A stretch of 64,000 bases of DNA from assembly GCF_026230105.1 (NCBI RefSeq), contig NC_079474.1, positions 7,512,187-7,576,186 of the forward strand, written 5' to 3'. Position numbers and translations under genes: made by a program. Of this stretch, positions 37,452 through 51,900 are shown piece after piece. Each line of letters starts with the position of its first letter. Within the stretch, counting starts at the first letter, position 1. The notes under the pieces were generated by a model. It was not told the origin of the DNA and searched no databases. It was given only the letters and a program-made list of their open reading frames with translations. Source of the stretch: Diorhabda sublineata. Its lineage: Eukaryota; Arthropoda; Insecta; Coleoptera; Chrysomelidae.

Positions 37452-37676
37452 TTGATAAAAAATTTAGAGAAGGGTTTCAATAAAATACAGAACGGAGGGT
37501 TAACAGATAAAAATTGTTTAAAATATAGCGATAAAGAGAAAAAGTTGCACATTTATGGTGACGCTTTCAAATTTATCTCTTGTTTAACGAGATCGAAAAC
37601 TAGACTCTCGGATCTCACAATATCATCTATCACAAGTGATTCCCAAAGTAACCCAGATGAATTCCTGAAGGCTACG
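37452..37676 (+). other. Possible isolated exon, unidentified
   Basis: An open frame with balanced composition (KLHIYGDAFKFISCLTRSKT...SNPDEFLKAT) runs into GTAAGT at 37677, a consensus donor. No partner exon or homology could be recognised. It may be an orphan coding exon, a relic or chance. Confidence 0.25.
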
Positions 37677-38254
37677 TAAGTTTCTTACCCAACCTTTTCA
37701 ATTTTTTGCAAATTTCTAGAATAAGGTAAAAATGTAGCAGCAGGGGCTCCATCGAAAAAGTGTTAAAAAGTTTAGCATAAAGCAAGGGCAAAACGAGTCT
37801 AGCAAAATCTGGAGCTCGTGTTAATTTCTAATTCGTGTTAAATTTTCCGAGGTTTTTTTATTAAATAAGTCAATTTTTTTCGTTTTAATTAATTGTGTGT
37901 GTCTTTAGACACTTGTATACGATGAAGTATCATAAAATATACAGAAAAAACAATTTTGTTTGAATTCATCTATTTTTGTTGATAACATGTATTGATCCTA
38001 ACTGATTATAATTTTTATTTGTCCCATATCAATCAAACAATTATATTAAGATGGTACTTGAAAGTAACTTGGAATTTCCAATTATACATAAACATAAATA
38101 TGATATGGGTATTTGCAGAAATTTCAAGGTGATCACAAGCTTACTCTTAACGATCAAAAACAATGAATACTGTATCCAAGTAATTATAGACAATACAAAA
38201 AATAATGATAGGAAAATATTACGTCGGAAGTGAATCTGATGAAGATATCGACAT
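37677..38254. other. Intergenic AT-rich DNA
   Basis: Nothing supported. Confidence 0.3.
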
Positions 38255-38420
38255 GACACGGGTAAGGTTGAAGGTCGTAGAGGAAATGGAAGGAAAAAAG
38301 CCTCTTGATTGAAGAATATTAGAGAATGGACTAGGATAATGGAAGCTGGACAGTTATTTAGATTAGCTCATGATAGAGTGTTCTGCCATGCTGATCGCCA
38401 ACGTCAATGGGACTTGATAC
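38255..38420 (+). pseudogene. RTE-type LINE tail
   Basis: In two frames: KVEGRRGNGRKKAS, then LKNIREWTRIMEAGQLFRLA followed by HDR. This is the typical GRKK..WL.NIREWTG....LFRLA.DR tail. A relative with the same tail lies at 49966-50764. Confidence 0.65.
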
Positions 38421-39559
38421 GGCACGCTAAGAAGAAGAAGGAAGTAATCAAAACGTATCTTTCAATTACAAACTCCACAGGCAGCCAAACCATGCTGAAA
38501 GCACTCGATTCTGTAGACTCTATCTCTAAGTTTACATTCTTAGACCAACAACTTTTTACGGCGGTACAAAAACAACAAATGTAGAGGTAATTAAAAAACA
38601 GGAGTAGCTGGAAAACTCACCAGGGTAAAGACAAGCAGAACTGATAAGTAAAAATAGGAAAATAGACAAAATTTTTTTGAGTTCCTGCGATAATTTAACA
38701 AAGTAGCAATAGAATACGACACAAACCATTCCAGTGAAATCTTACGGTCCCTCGAAACTATTCAAAAGAACTCATTTAGTTCAAATAAAATTTTTATTCG
38801 TTTTTACTTAACCCAACATATTTTTTTTCGATTTTTAAACTCAAACTAGGACACATGTTCTTTTGATAAACGATTATTTTCATGTATACTTAAAACCGTT
38901 AAATTCTTTCTTAATTGAAATATTATTTCATAATAAAGTTTTGGAAATGAATAAAAGTTTCCTTAAACAGGTGACAACTAAAAAAAGGAAAACTTCATCG
39001 GGAAATATCAGAGGCCCTAATCTTATTTTTGGGATATATAACAATAAAAAAAATATGGTGTTTAAAAAAAGTAGTTTTATTAAATAGAATATAAAATGGT
39101 ACTTTACACTTTGTGCCTGTTATTTTAAGCAGTTCGATGTATAAAAAAAATTTAAAATAATTATGTGTTTTCATAATTTGTGCTTATTAAAAATACGAGC
39201 TACCAAATTATTAAAATAAATTGTATAACGCTGTCCAACAACAAAATGAATTTTTCCTTCACTGTATAAGTAAAATCACATTAAACGAATATCAACCAGA
39301 AAAAAAATAGAATTCCACTGTACAAATATTTTTTTAATTCTAAACTTTACCTAGAAGATATTTTGTACAAGACTCTACATCTCATTCTTCTGCTTCCAAA
39401 ATGCTTAGATCTCACCAAAAGGGGGCTATTTTGTGTCCCTCTTCTCAAGGTGTTAGTATTACTCTTATGAATCTTTTGGATTGTCTTAGGCCTAGAGTGA
39501 GACTCCATCTAATTATTTAGCTATCCGTTCACTTCATTATTGATGTGGCATCTCATGAG
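38421..39559. other. Intergenic AT-rich DNA
   Basis: No gene or element recognised. Confidence 0.3.
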
Positions 39560-40040
39560 ACCACAGTAGAGCTCTGATCCTTCTTAGCAAGGTTCTTCTT
39601 CATTGCCTGGTATACCCTGGTGGCCTGGTAGCCAGAATTTGTTTGTTAGCTAGTGCTTTCAGAGTTTGTTTGCACTCTCACACTAGTTTGGACGTGCACT
39701 CAATAGCTTTCAGGACCTTCAAGGCCGCTTGGTTATTTAAGAGAGTGTGAATGTGTTTTTTAGAGAAGTTTCTAGCCAAACACTTCTGAGCACATTTGTT
39801 TATTGCTAGCAACTTTACCTGGAAATTGGTGAATGAGTTTCTTAGTGGCATCGAGTGCTTGAAATTTGATCCTCAGTTGGTCAGTTAGTTTGTCGCAGCT
39901 TTCTAGCTTTATCAGTTCTAGCATTTTTAGGTGACCTGTCAGATTTTGTGAGCTGTGACCACGAGTACATTTTTTTCCAGGTATCGAATCAATGAAGATT
40001 TCTAAGATTATATTTATGATAGTTTTGAACAAGCCTACCA
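39560..40040 (-). pseudogene. LINE RNase H fragment
   Basis: The - strand reads CAQKCLARNFSKKHIHTLLN, then NQAALKVLKAIECTSKLV, then KQTLKALANKQ and the GYTRQ remnant of WVPGHQGIPGNEEAD. This is the RNase H domain of I/R1/Loa-type LINEs. A LTGHLKMLELIKLESC block normally found after RNase H lies upstream of it, so two copies or a rearrangement are present. Confidence 0.65.
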
Positions 40041-41389
40041 ATTTATTTATTCGGTCCGAATTTTTATACCTCCGCTACTCCACGGTCTAATTTGACCAGA
40101 TAAAGTTTCTAAGGTACATGGAAAACACAGCAATACATTTTATCACTTTTCTTATTCATACTGTTAAAATCGTATAAAATTATCTTCCTGCAAGCTTATA
40201 CTTATTTAGTTTTTAAATATGTACACCCCATATTATTATGATTCTATAATACAAGGGATTTCATGATGATACATCTTCTCAACAAATTAAAATCAACTGT
40301 TTTCGTAATGCAACAAGTGATTGTCATAACTATTCGTCTTATAAAAATTAAGTAAATTTGGTAAAAGGGACTTTATTGTTTTCGCTTAACAAAACCAATT
40401 ACATGAATTGTAATTGACTAACAAGATCATGGAAATTGTGTATTAAGTCAAACGAATGCAACTTGAAACTACTGAATTCAATACTTAAACATATTTTCAC
40501 TATTTCAGCCAAATAATATTTCTGAAATTAATTTTATGGTGAGATTAGAGAAAAATAATTTTCGGAAAATGTTTTACTGATATAATTCAACTTGTAGAAA
40601 GACTACTACACAACCTCAGAATAATAATTATATTGCACTCGTTCCAACAAAAAATTAAATTTTTTTCACTCTATTAGTAAATTTCTATTAATTTTCTGTT
40701 AGGAAGATCGAATATTACCAAGAATTAAGACAAATACTAATTACACATGCAAATTCTTTGTTAAATTGTTTGTCATAAATACAAAAACATAACAGATGGT
40801 TGAAAATCTATCATAATGATCAACCTCATCAAATCACAACTTGGATAAAATTAAATGTTGCGTTCGTCAGAAGATTAAAGCCTATTAACCGAGGTTTTGT
40901 GTAAAAATCTCAAATTCATTAAATAAAGAAAACATAGAGATATATTTATCTTCAATGCTACACACTGTATATATCAATTAATTTTTTTTGCTTTTACTGT
41001 GTACAGAACAGATTATAATGACACAAGCACATTGTGAACTGTATTTTTTAATATATTTATTTATGTACCATAAAATCATTTCTCAAGAAGTGCTCTCCAT
41101 CATTATTGCTAAAAACACATATTAATAAGAAATACAATATTTCAAAATAAAATTGGACGGATGAACATAATCAGTCTTATTTATTGACTGGACGAATGAT
41201 ATACTGAAAATGGTAATCGCAATGTGCAATAATATAATGGAAGAACCAATTATCGATAGTCCAACAGAAACCTTTGAAAATAAATACGAATAAAACCAGA
41301 TTTTATAAAGAGTGAAGAGAAACTATGTAACAGAAGAACAATTCTAGAGAAATTGTATTTCCTAGCTGCGAAGAAGACCTAAACAGAAA
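40041..41389. other. Intergenic AT-rich DNA
   Basis: Nothing recognised. Confidence 0.3.
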
Positions 41390-41900
41390 ATCAATAATAT
41401 TGTGAAAGAAGATAACATGAATAGAAAAGCAAAATAAAGATAGCAGAAAAAGTTAACATGAATAGAAAAAAGATTTTTAAAAAAGTTAATACTAACATGA
41501 AAACAAAATGATTTTGAATAAAGATAACACGAATAAAAAAACAAAAATATTTTGACAGAACATAACACGAATAGAAGAGCAAAAAAATTGTTAAAAAAGA
41601 TAACACGAATAGAACAACAAGAAGACTTTGAAAGAAGATAAAACGAAAAGGAAAGCAAGAAAAAAATTGATGCAGAAGACAACATGAATAGAACATAAAA
41701 AATATTGTGAACATGATTATAAAAGCAAACAGATTTTGAAAGAAGACAACTCGAACAGAAAAACCAAAAGATATTGACAAAATATAACACTAATAGAAAA
41801 GCAAAAAATATTTAAAGAAAATAACACAAATAGAACAACAAATAGATTTTGAATAATACAGAAGCAAAAAGATTTTGAAAGAACAGGAAGACGATAAAGA
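41390..41900. repeat. Degenerate minisatellite, ~38-bp period
   Basis: About 13 units of a purine-rich consensus close to AAGATAACACGAATAGAA followed by AGCAAAAAGATTTTGAAAG. Units vary from 28 to 41 bases. Long Phe-rich frames on the - strand here arise from this repeat and are not genes. Confidence 0.7.
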
Positions 41901-42950
41901 AGGTAAACAGAAAATTTTACAAAACACTAAAAAAAATTCACAAGAAATTTCCAGCCTCAAGCAGATGTAGAAACAAAAGTAGATCGATCAAAACGAATGT
42001 GAAGAAATACGTATAAAATGAGTGTTTTCTGAATAAACAAAATAATCCTGATATATTAACAAGCAATATTCAGACGACACCTCAGGAAACCATAGAGCAT
42101 TGACATTTGGACGAAATGCAGAACGAGGATACACAAACGAACGTCGAAAGAGATAGAATTACTAAGGAGCCTATCAATTATAGATGAAACACATTAGATC
42201 TGAGATATAAAAACGCAGAAGTGAATCCCCGAACTAGGAGAATGATCTAATAGGTATATAAGGAACGAGATTAGGCAAACATATACAATTTTCAAAAGCT
42301 ACTAAAAAATGGCCAATAAAGTTTTTGTGAATAATAAAGTAAAAAAAAAGGGAAATTTTTATGTGAATTACAAGATCGAATAAACACCACAAACCAACAG
42401 TTCAATATATCGAAAAATCACCAAAAATATCATCATAAATAACTTTCTTTACTCATTTCAAATAACCTCTAACAAGAGCAATAGATGATGAACAATCTGG
42501 TAATACCAACAAACAAATATCAAGCTCTGTCCTGACATTGATAAAATAGAATCAACTTTTAATATAAATACTACTGGTCAGTACTTAACGGGAACAAGAA
42601 AGACAAATAAGCAAAAATTATCAATATTAGACGACATATGAATGAATGAATGAAAATATATTTCCACATATTCACTTTATACTCGAAAACGTTCATGAAG
42701 AATTCTTCTTCTAGGCATCGAGTAAAAAGATATTGCACATTTTAAGTACGTTTAAAAGAAAGTTACATTTCTGTGGCACATTTCATATTTATAAAAATAC
42801 TCATTATAAATTTGATTTGTTGTAAACGAAATTATATTAGAGTTTTAAATGTTTGCTTTTTGGAGAGCACTACTTCACGGTAACATTTTCTATTTTTAAA
42901 GGAATACTATAATTTCTACAAAAACGATTCAAGTTCAAGATAAATACTGT
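41901..42950. other. 3' flank of MBOAT copy D
   Basis: Purine-rich and AT-rich DNA. No poly(A) signal close to the stop was chosen. Possibly a relic of a coding element at 41940-42330, not identified. Confidence 0.3.
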
Positions 42951-45900
42951 TCATTTTTGTTTTTTTCGATATTTGTTAAGAGCAAACTTTATAAGAGGAC
43001 TATATATTAAGGGCCACATTACGAAAACAATAATACCTACATAGTTGGTATTTGAATAAGTTTTGAAATATCTCTTAAAGTTTAAAAATGCAAAAGGTAA
43101 CAAGCAGAATCCCATGAATACGAAGGTGTATATCCTCAGGATAATATAAAGTGGTATTTGTATTTGCGGCAATGCGAAGAACTTCTTCAGAGATTCATCG
43201 GAATTCACGATGGATTTAATCTGAAAAAAAAGAAATAATATAGAGCAATTGAAACGCCAAACGGTTTTGATAGTAATGATATTCAATTGTTCATAAATCT
43301 CTGTATTTCACAAGAGTCTATTTTAGAGTCGTTTCATTCATTACTCTGTCGATAATAAATAGATAACACATCAAACAATAAGACGTGAATCTTATCAGTG
43401 AAAACAAACACATTCTGAAAATAAGACTTCATCAGTAACTGTTGTTATTTTCAGTGGGTTTGGGTTCTTTGTTGAGAAATGATGAAGTCCAAAGTTGATA
43501 AAATGTTCAGTTTATTGAACAGAGTTTCAAAAAGTACCTTTTGAATCGTTTGACAATACTTGTTTTGATTAACAAAACTCTTGCTAAACAATTGTCGGAT
43601 TGTTGCTCAATACTTAACAATTCTTGAGATAAAAAATTGGAACACGTTTGCCTGTTGCCATTTCATTTTGTTTTTTCGCTGTCGCGTGAACATATCAAAA
43701 AGTGCTTATCGCCTGCCAACTTAACTAAATTAAAAATTAACATGAGCATGGTTACCAACTTTGACTCTATATAAAATTTCGGTCGAATCAGCTGTCAATT
43801 TGATAAATTCTCAACAGTAATCTATGATACTAATACATATACACCAGCGCTTCCCAATCTTTTTTTGAAATTTATCGGGAGCATGCTTTTGAGGTCTTCA
43901 AAGAACCATTATTCACTGACTAGGCTAGATCAAAAGAATAAGCTGGAAAATCAGGCAATAGGAAGCTCTGTTCAATTTGGCCGCAGGTTTCATCATATTG
44001 TGACATGGTCTATTGTCTTTATGAAACAAATGAAACGTTCATATTTATTTTTGCACTTTTTCGATCCTAGAACCAGTGACGGCGCCAAGCATCTACCAGA
44101 ACACAAGGCCCTTCGGCTATGATAATGGTTCAAATATACGAGGGGTTCATAATGGTGTCAACAGGAGATTTTAAGCCTCGACCAATTTGCATTTTGAGTA
44201 CCCTGTAGAACTTGGTCTTAGGTGACGCTGCATCATCTAGCGTACACACGCAGATTTTTTGGTACTTTACAAATATTGCACACCATGGGCATTCCCGGAT
44301 GATGCAGAAATCAACTATTTATCACAGCATTATAATGAGCTTTTAAATAAGAGAAAACGCTTGCATCCAAAGGTTGTGGTCTGTGACTACAATGGGGCGG
44401 TATTGTGAAAATATTGATATCATTTTCGCGAGTTTTGTCCACGGTAGCTAGGGAAATATGGCTTTCATGGCTGTCCATAATCAAGAGCGTAGGATTTTCT
44501 GTACTGGACAAAATAAACTCGATAAAGTGATCAAAAGCCCTAGAGTACTGTGAGGAGCTCCACTAATTATATGAAATCATGGCTGAAGGCAGGGTGGTAA
44601 CCCAGAGCGTTAATAATACAGTTTTTAGTAGCATTTTTTCCCCTCTCTCCGTTTGTACATTTGTTCACCTGCTTAATTCCTTTTCCAGCAATTATTTTTT
44701 TTGGATTCTGAAAAGTCGTGGTTGATGTTTCATGCTGAACCATTCAAAACCTGCTGCTTTATTTTTGACCCAGCTCTCAGAAATCTTTATTTAATTGTAT
44801 GCTAATTTTCTACATTCTTTTATTATTAAGCAAAACCCCATTTCCGAACAAATTTCAAAAAAATAGAACAAGCTCATTTTACGGATTTTTATCAAAAATC
44901 TGTCTACAATTATAGTTGAGATTGAGTCTAATTTTCGCAGAGGGATTCTCTTTTTGTTTTGGGTGAATAGCGAGACGGTGTAACAAAAGGGACCCCTGTC
45001 ATCTTAGATTGAAAATTGAGTCATCATTCACGAGATGACGGAAGATATTCTTCTGTTGGCTTTTAACTAAATTAGATGATTTCACTGAGGAACCTGTTTC
45101 ACTCTCCTCTACAGTTTTAAAAATAACGAAGATGCTTTCATGAATTTCTTAGCTTTTTGCCGTAGTTTTACTTTCAAACCGTAAATATAATATTAACATC
45201 TGTTAGATTTTTTCAAGATATTATAATTTCTGACATCTGATTACTTGCTGTCTTATTTGTACACTATCCACCCATCGTTACTATTTCCACATAGATATTG
45301 TAATATGTAATATGAAAATAAATTGGATAATTGGAAATATGCAACACTGTGTTTCAAGTGTCATAAATACTAACTACGAGGATGTACTGATATCTAGCTA
45401 GCCTAGACGAGTTCCATGCATAAACAAAATATTGTGTTACCATAGCAACGAACAATAACTTATTAGAAGTGTCAGTGTATATGTTCTATAGTAGGCTGAG
45501 AATTTTTCAATATACCCTCGTATAATAACAAATCAAAAATACAAAAAGCAATATGTTCATATTATGTTAATATAAGTGAGGTATCGTCAAGGCCTAACGT
45601 AACGAGTTGTTTACTGAGTAGTCAAGGATATAAAAAAAAACTAACAAACTTCCAATACAGTAATTAGAAAACTAATTAAATGAGTAAAGTGAAATCTATA
45701 AATAATAACTACTGCTAAGCTCTGAAAAATCATTTAGAGATATGGATATATAATGGTATAACACTGACAGAAAGTACTTTTAGACAGGCTTAAAATGCAT
45801 AATTCTGATTTAGCACCAAAAATTTTAAATATTCTGGGTCCCCTTAACATAATTACATAAGTAATGAGAACAACAGAATTAAATAATAAAAACAAACCAA

Positions 45901-48900
45901 ATACAAATAGTAGCATATGCAGACGTTGTAACAATATTGGTTAATACAACAACTTGGGATAGAAGCAAAAAAATTCGATCCATAAATAAACCAAGAAAAA
46001 ACCAAATACATGAAGATAGCAAGACAAAACGAAAGAAGAATGGACCACCTAAAGACACAGAAATTCTTATTTCAAACTGTACTGTTACTTAAAATCAAGA
46101 ATATTAGTAAAATGAACAAAATAAAAATATATAAAACATTAATAAGACCAGTGATTGCGTACGCTATGAATACAACTGTCAAGATTGAAGAAAAGTAATA
46201 AAAAGAAATAGAAGAATAACTGGTGAGGAGGATAATATAATGGATACCTCTATGGCCAAGAGGCAGATGTGGATTAAGAAATCCCTGGACTAACTAAAGT
46301 GAATAAGATACAAGAATCCATGGAAACAAAGCCAGGACCAACAAAAAGAACAAGGGGATTAATCCACTCCAATAATGGAGAAATGATGATGAAAGTCCAA
46401 AGATTTCAGTTAAATTCTTCAAAACTATGATATGGAATGTATTATGTACATTACAACATTGCCACAAAGTAACAATTAAGTTTTATTTGACGAAGATACA
46501 AAGTTTTAGTTATGAAACTTGTTTGTCATAAAAATGCACATCCTTTTCACTTTTAATGCATGTTTGGCAAGCCCTGACTACAAAATTTTATGTGCAACCA
46601 TTTTATTTTGAACACCAATCTGCACAAGAAGTCAAACTTTAATTAATAAATAAGGATGACTATTAAAAATTTACATTTGTACAGATCCTTAAGTATTTAA
46701 TTAATACAATAGATACTTTATGGACACATAATACATAGCATATGACAAGACAGTTGATGCATAACACTTGACAGATGATACATAACACATGTCAGATGAT
46801 GACTGATCTACTTATACAACAAAAAATTTAAGAAGTTTATTTTTATTGGATTCATTGTGCTGACAATCCTATTAACTTCTAGTATAATTAAGACTGGTAG
46901 TTAGATTAGGTTAGGTGAGTTGGGTGAAAAATATTATAGATCAAAATAATTCATACTCACATCTCTTTCCATTAGAATCACTATAAACTCGAAAAAGAAG
47001 CAAACGTAATATCCGTCATGAAAACCATGCCACAATGCTAAGAATAACAAGGAAACCAATTGACTAATTTGTCTATTTCCCAAAAATTTCAGTCTTTTGT
47101 AAATATATTGTGCGATCCAGTTATTTGTATTTACGTTGAATGATTTAATATAATCGTTAAATTCAGTTGTGTTTTCAAAAACGTATAATCGTATATTTTC
47201 TACTCCATTCCATTGTACATGTCCTTTTTCGTCTAAGCCGTTATGGGATATACCTTAAATGAAAATACATAATTCAGCCTAAAATTCCAATCAAATATAT
47301 TTAAAAAAAAAATAAAATTGAGGAAGAGAGACCTTTAAAGACAATAAAATATTTTGATATTGAAATTTTGTTATGTTAATAATTATTCAATATATCCTCG
47401 TAAATATTGCATTTTGGTTAACCATTTTTTTACCTAGAGCTCACCTAAAATACATATTAGCAACTTTTTAATTATAACACCCCCTCTCGTGTTAGGATAA
47501 CTACCATGGATGGGAATAAATTAGAAGTAACTGGTTGAAATTTTATGACCTAACCTAACCTTAGACTGTAGATAAGAAAATGGTCAAACCAGACGCAACA
47601 GTACACTCTTTTCACCCTTTTAAAATATATAAACTGGTTTTTATAGAATTTTTAAAATATTCTATTTAATTGGAGTACTACTTATAATAGATAAATTTTC
47701 ATACTTGACACAATTGAAAATGTGATTAAACATAATCTCGTTGATAATGGAGAATTAATTGGTTTTTTTGTTCAACATTTTGTATAATCATTTGATTTGT
47801 ATTAAAACATTTAGAAATCTTGTTTTCAAGATATTTCAAGATTATTAATGCGTTGTAATCACCAAAATGAAATAAAAAAAATCAATATAATTTAATGATT
47901 TTCCTATATATTTTTGAGAAATAAATGAAATTGGAACAAATTTAGATAAAAATTAAATTGAAAAATAAGTGTAATTTAATGATTTACCTGAATATTTATG
48001 AGAAGTAAATAAAATATTGTACAGTAATCCGCATTGAATATTGATCACTGGACGCAACTCATATGCAACCTCGACTTACTGTAAGGATCGTATATGAATT
48101 ACGTCCCATAGACTTCCAAGAAGTGTGGTACTAAATACTTCTGTGAACTAATTAGTTAAGATAATGGTCTTGGATGCGGATAAATCGAAGTAAATGGTTG
48201 AAATTTTATGACCTAACCCAACCTTAGGAAAAAGAAGAAGAAAAGAAAGAAAATGATCAACCAGGACGCAACTAGCTTGGACCTTTACAGGTCCGGTTGG
48301 CCGCGGGACGCAACTAGTGTGCAGCGTAATATAGATTAGGATATCCTTAATAGAGTTTCTTTTGCATGAAAACTTTTATCTATCTTCTACCGAAGTATAG
48401 CTCATTTATTTCTACGTCCCATTTAACGTTAGTCAAAACAGATCAATTGAGATATTAACCTTCCCCCATACCGATCCAGCATCAACCTTTGTTTTACCGA
48501 AAATAACTCGGTTCAGTTTAATTTACAGATGGATGAAAATTTTTGGGATTTCATTTACTTGCTTTTGTATTAACAAGTGAATTTTGACCAACCATAGTGA
48601 GAACAGATGGAGCTGATAACATCAGCTCAATTTGAAATAAATCATATCATAATAAGAAAACCATTTTCGATCTTAAAGCTATATTCACAAACAGATAGAA
48701 GGGGACCTATTGAATGGCCACAGAGATTCCGAGATCTCAATCCTGATAGAAGAAAAGTAACTATCGAATATTTAGGAAAAGTTATTAGATGTAACAGACC
48801 CCAGAAATACTCCTGCCCGGTTTACTCATAATGAAAGCATGTCAATTTAACAAGATCCCAGAATTCATTTATAAAGTGCCCAGATTAGTATTTTAAGCTT

Positions 48901-51900
48901 TACCAATAAATGAATTGCTGAGTATTTGGACTAGATTTATGAATCACGCGAAACAGTTCGACTTGATTTAAAAAACAAATCGAAAAATAACAACCTTGAA
49001 AACGTCAGGTAGATAGGTTTTTTTATGATGCCAAGAAATTGGAATATACAAGAGATGTTATTAATTTGTTACCAAGTTCATTTTAATGTAAGTAAGATTC
49101 AAATTTAACTTATTTTAATATCTCATAGTAATTAAGTTCATTATGCTTTTAATTTTTAACATGATAATTTAATAATGATGCGATAATAGAGCTCAACCTA
49201 TAAAAGATTTATTCACTCTATTTTTATATATAGAAAAATGTTTTATTTATACACAACTAATAGATAAAAACTTTATTATAACAGCACACGCTACGTTGCC
49301 GGCAACGATAACCTCAAGATTATCAAATAGAAAACTGCTCAATGTTTTTATTAAACTAGCTTAAAGCCAATGAGAATCGTTTTCTTTTGTACTTGAAAAT
49401 TTGAAATTTTTACAATTTTCGATTAAACATCTATTTATTTCACTTTTTGACATTATTTCATATCAAGAACTAATAGAATAAACAAAAAAATAAATACTTT
49501 TCAAAAATTGTACCCTGTTGCTGGTAAAACCAAAAGTACTAATTTTCGACAACTAGGACCTCGATGAATGGATCCTATGATCTCGAAAACGATAAACTAA
49601 CATTTTTTATTATAATCTATTATAATACTAGATATAATACTGTTACGAACTCGTTCACGACATAGGCCGTGAAGCCGGCCCTGTCCGGTTATAATGGAAT
49701 TCTAAAATTTGACGAATTCGAGGCGCGTTTGATATAAACAGAGGCGAGGTATTTGATATTTGATTAGAACTATTTTCTAGGAAGGTCTCTTTATTTATTT
49801 GTTTTTTTGTTTACTTTCTAGAATTCTAGAAATGTCCATTCTGATATAAATTGAAGCTTCTTTAATAGCGAGAGTTGGTTTATAATAAATAGTCTTAGTG
49901 AGCGATACGAACAGTTAAAAGTAAACAGTGAATTTAAATAAATTACGAAAGTAGTTACATAAGTATTGTAGTGTATTTCAGAAAGTGCTGGAGTAGAGAC
50001 ATGAGGGGGTAAACATTGGAGGAATATTAATCAACAACTTAAGATTCGCCAATGATGTTGCTATAAAGGCTGAGAGTGAAGAAGAGAGAAGAGAAAATCA
50101 ACCTAGAATGTGAAAATGTAGGACTCACTATAAATATTGAAAAAACTAAATTCATGTTTATAAGTATAAGCCAAAATATTAATATTAACCCTATTCTCAC
50201 ACTGAACGGTACACAAATAGAATGGGTGCAAAAATATAAGTACCTTTGCTAAGGCATGAATGCTCAAATGGATCTAGAAGAAGAAATCAAGATCATAATT
50301 GAAATGGCTTGAAAGGCATTTATCAGAATGGGATTCATGGAATGTGTGGTCAGTATTGCTGTAAGCAGTGAAAACTTGGACCTTGAAAATTCAAATAATC
50401 ATAAAACTTGAGACATTTGAGATGTGGCTCTATAGACGCATCCATCTTGAAGATACCCAGGACTGACAGAATCACCAACGACGAAGTACTAAGACGCATT
50501 GGTCGAAAAGAAAGCTGTTGACAATTATTAAGATAAGAAAAACATCTTACATAGGACACATCTTATGCAACGACAAATACCTACTGCTACAGAACATAAT
50601 GCGGGGCAGAGTAGAAGGAAAGAAAGGCATAGACAAGAAAAAGAAATCCTGGCTCCTTAACATAAGAGAATGAACAAATCTGAGAGTCGGAGAATTGTTC
50701 CATATTGCGAGGACATTCAAAAACGTGGTTGCCAACCTTCAATGAGGAAGACAACATGAGAAGAAGTTACATAAGTAGTGAGAAGTTAATTATTATATAA
50801 GTTAATTACGTCTAATGTAAGTGTTAAAATAAATTAGGTGTATAAAAGACAGTGTTTATAAATTCACTCCACTGATAAAAATATTATAAATAAATAAGAA
50901 AAACATTACAATATTGAAAATTGAGAATGTGTATTGAGGATTTAAATAGATATGTTTGTATTCATATGCATATTAAATTAGTTCACTTACCAAATAGAAT
51001 ACAGGCTCCTTCCGTCAAAAGCCAACAAGATATATACTTATACAAAGTATATCTACCCCATAATCCCAGTAGAAACATTTTTTTGAAAAAACATGATTGA
51101 CCATATTCATCTGACAACAAATAATCATCAGATACAATCGAACCTAATAATTGGAAGATTCCCAAGTACAATGCACCAATACCAAATCGCTTAACAGCTG
51201 CTTGAATACTATCTGGTGGACCATGCTGAAAACAATTATATGATAATAATAATTATTATATGAAAAATATCATCCTTTGAGGTAAAAATTATTGATAAAG
51301 CGTTTTTTGATGAAGCTTTCAAATGAAAACACAAAGGTTATTTCATTCGTAGTCATAAAGTTTTAATTAAAAAAGGCATACACTGGTAGGATAAATACTT
51401 AGACATCATTATAAACAATTAGTAAAAGCAACTGTTCAACTCGAAAACTTGCAAAATAATATAGATTGGAAAATCAGTGACAAAAAAAATATAATGGATG
51501 AAGAAAAAAACCAGCAGAAACAACAATCCATCCACTCACAAACATAACCTAAGGGAATGTGAATCTTCTGGATGAACTAATAGAAACTTACTGAAGAATA
51601 AATGAAATAATAATAAATAAAAGGAGTATATACAAAATCTTGAACAATAAAAAATAAAAGATAAGAATAATCACTGGAAATAATTAGTGAATCATCATAA
51701 ATCATAGATGTTGAAAATGTGGAAAAGAATATGGATTTGAAGGGAAAAAACAATATTCCATTTGCTTACCAGCATTACAAAACTTTGGAAAAATATAATT
51801 GGTCAATTATTTCAAAGTTATAATAAGAAATAAGAGAATTAAGGAGAGGATTCCAAGAGGATATGAAGCTTCTGGAAAAATTAAAAATTACTGAAAAATT

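Noticed and set aside
41362..41790. Two overlapping Phe-rich frames of 129-142 codons on the - strand
   Set aside because: They come from the purine-rich 38-bp tandem repeat; period and composition explain them.
47548..47564. CCTAACCTAACC resembling the insect telomere repeat TTAGG
   Set aside because: Only two units, inside a dispersed repeat whose second copy reads CCTAACCCAACC.
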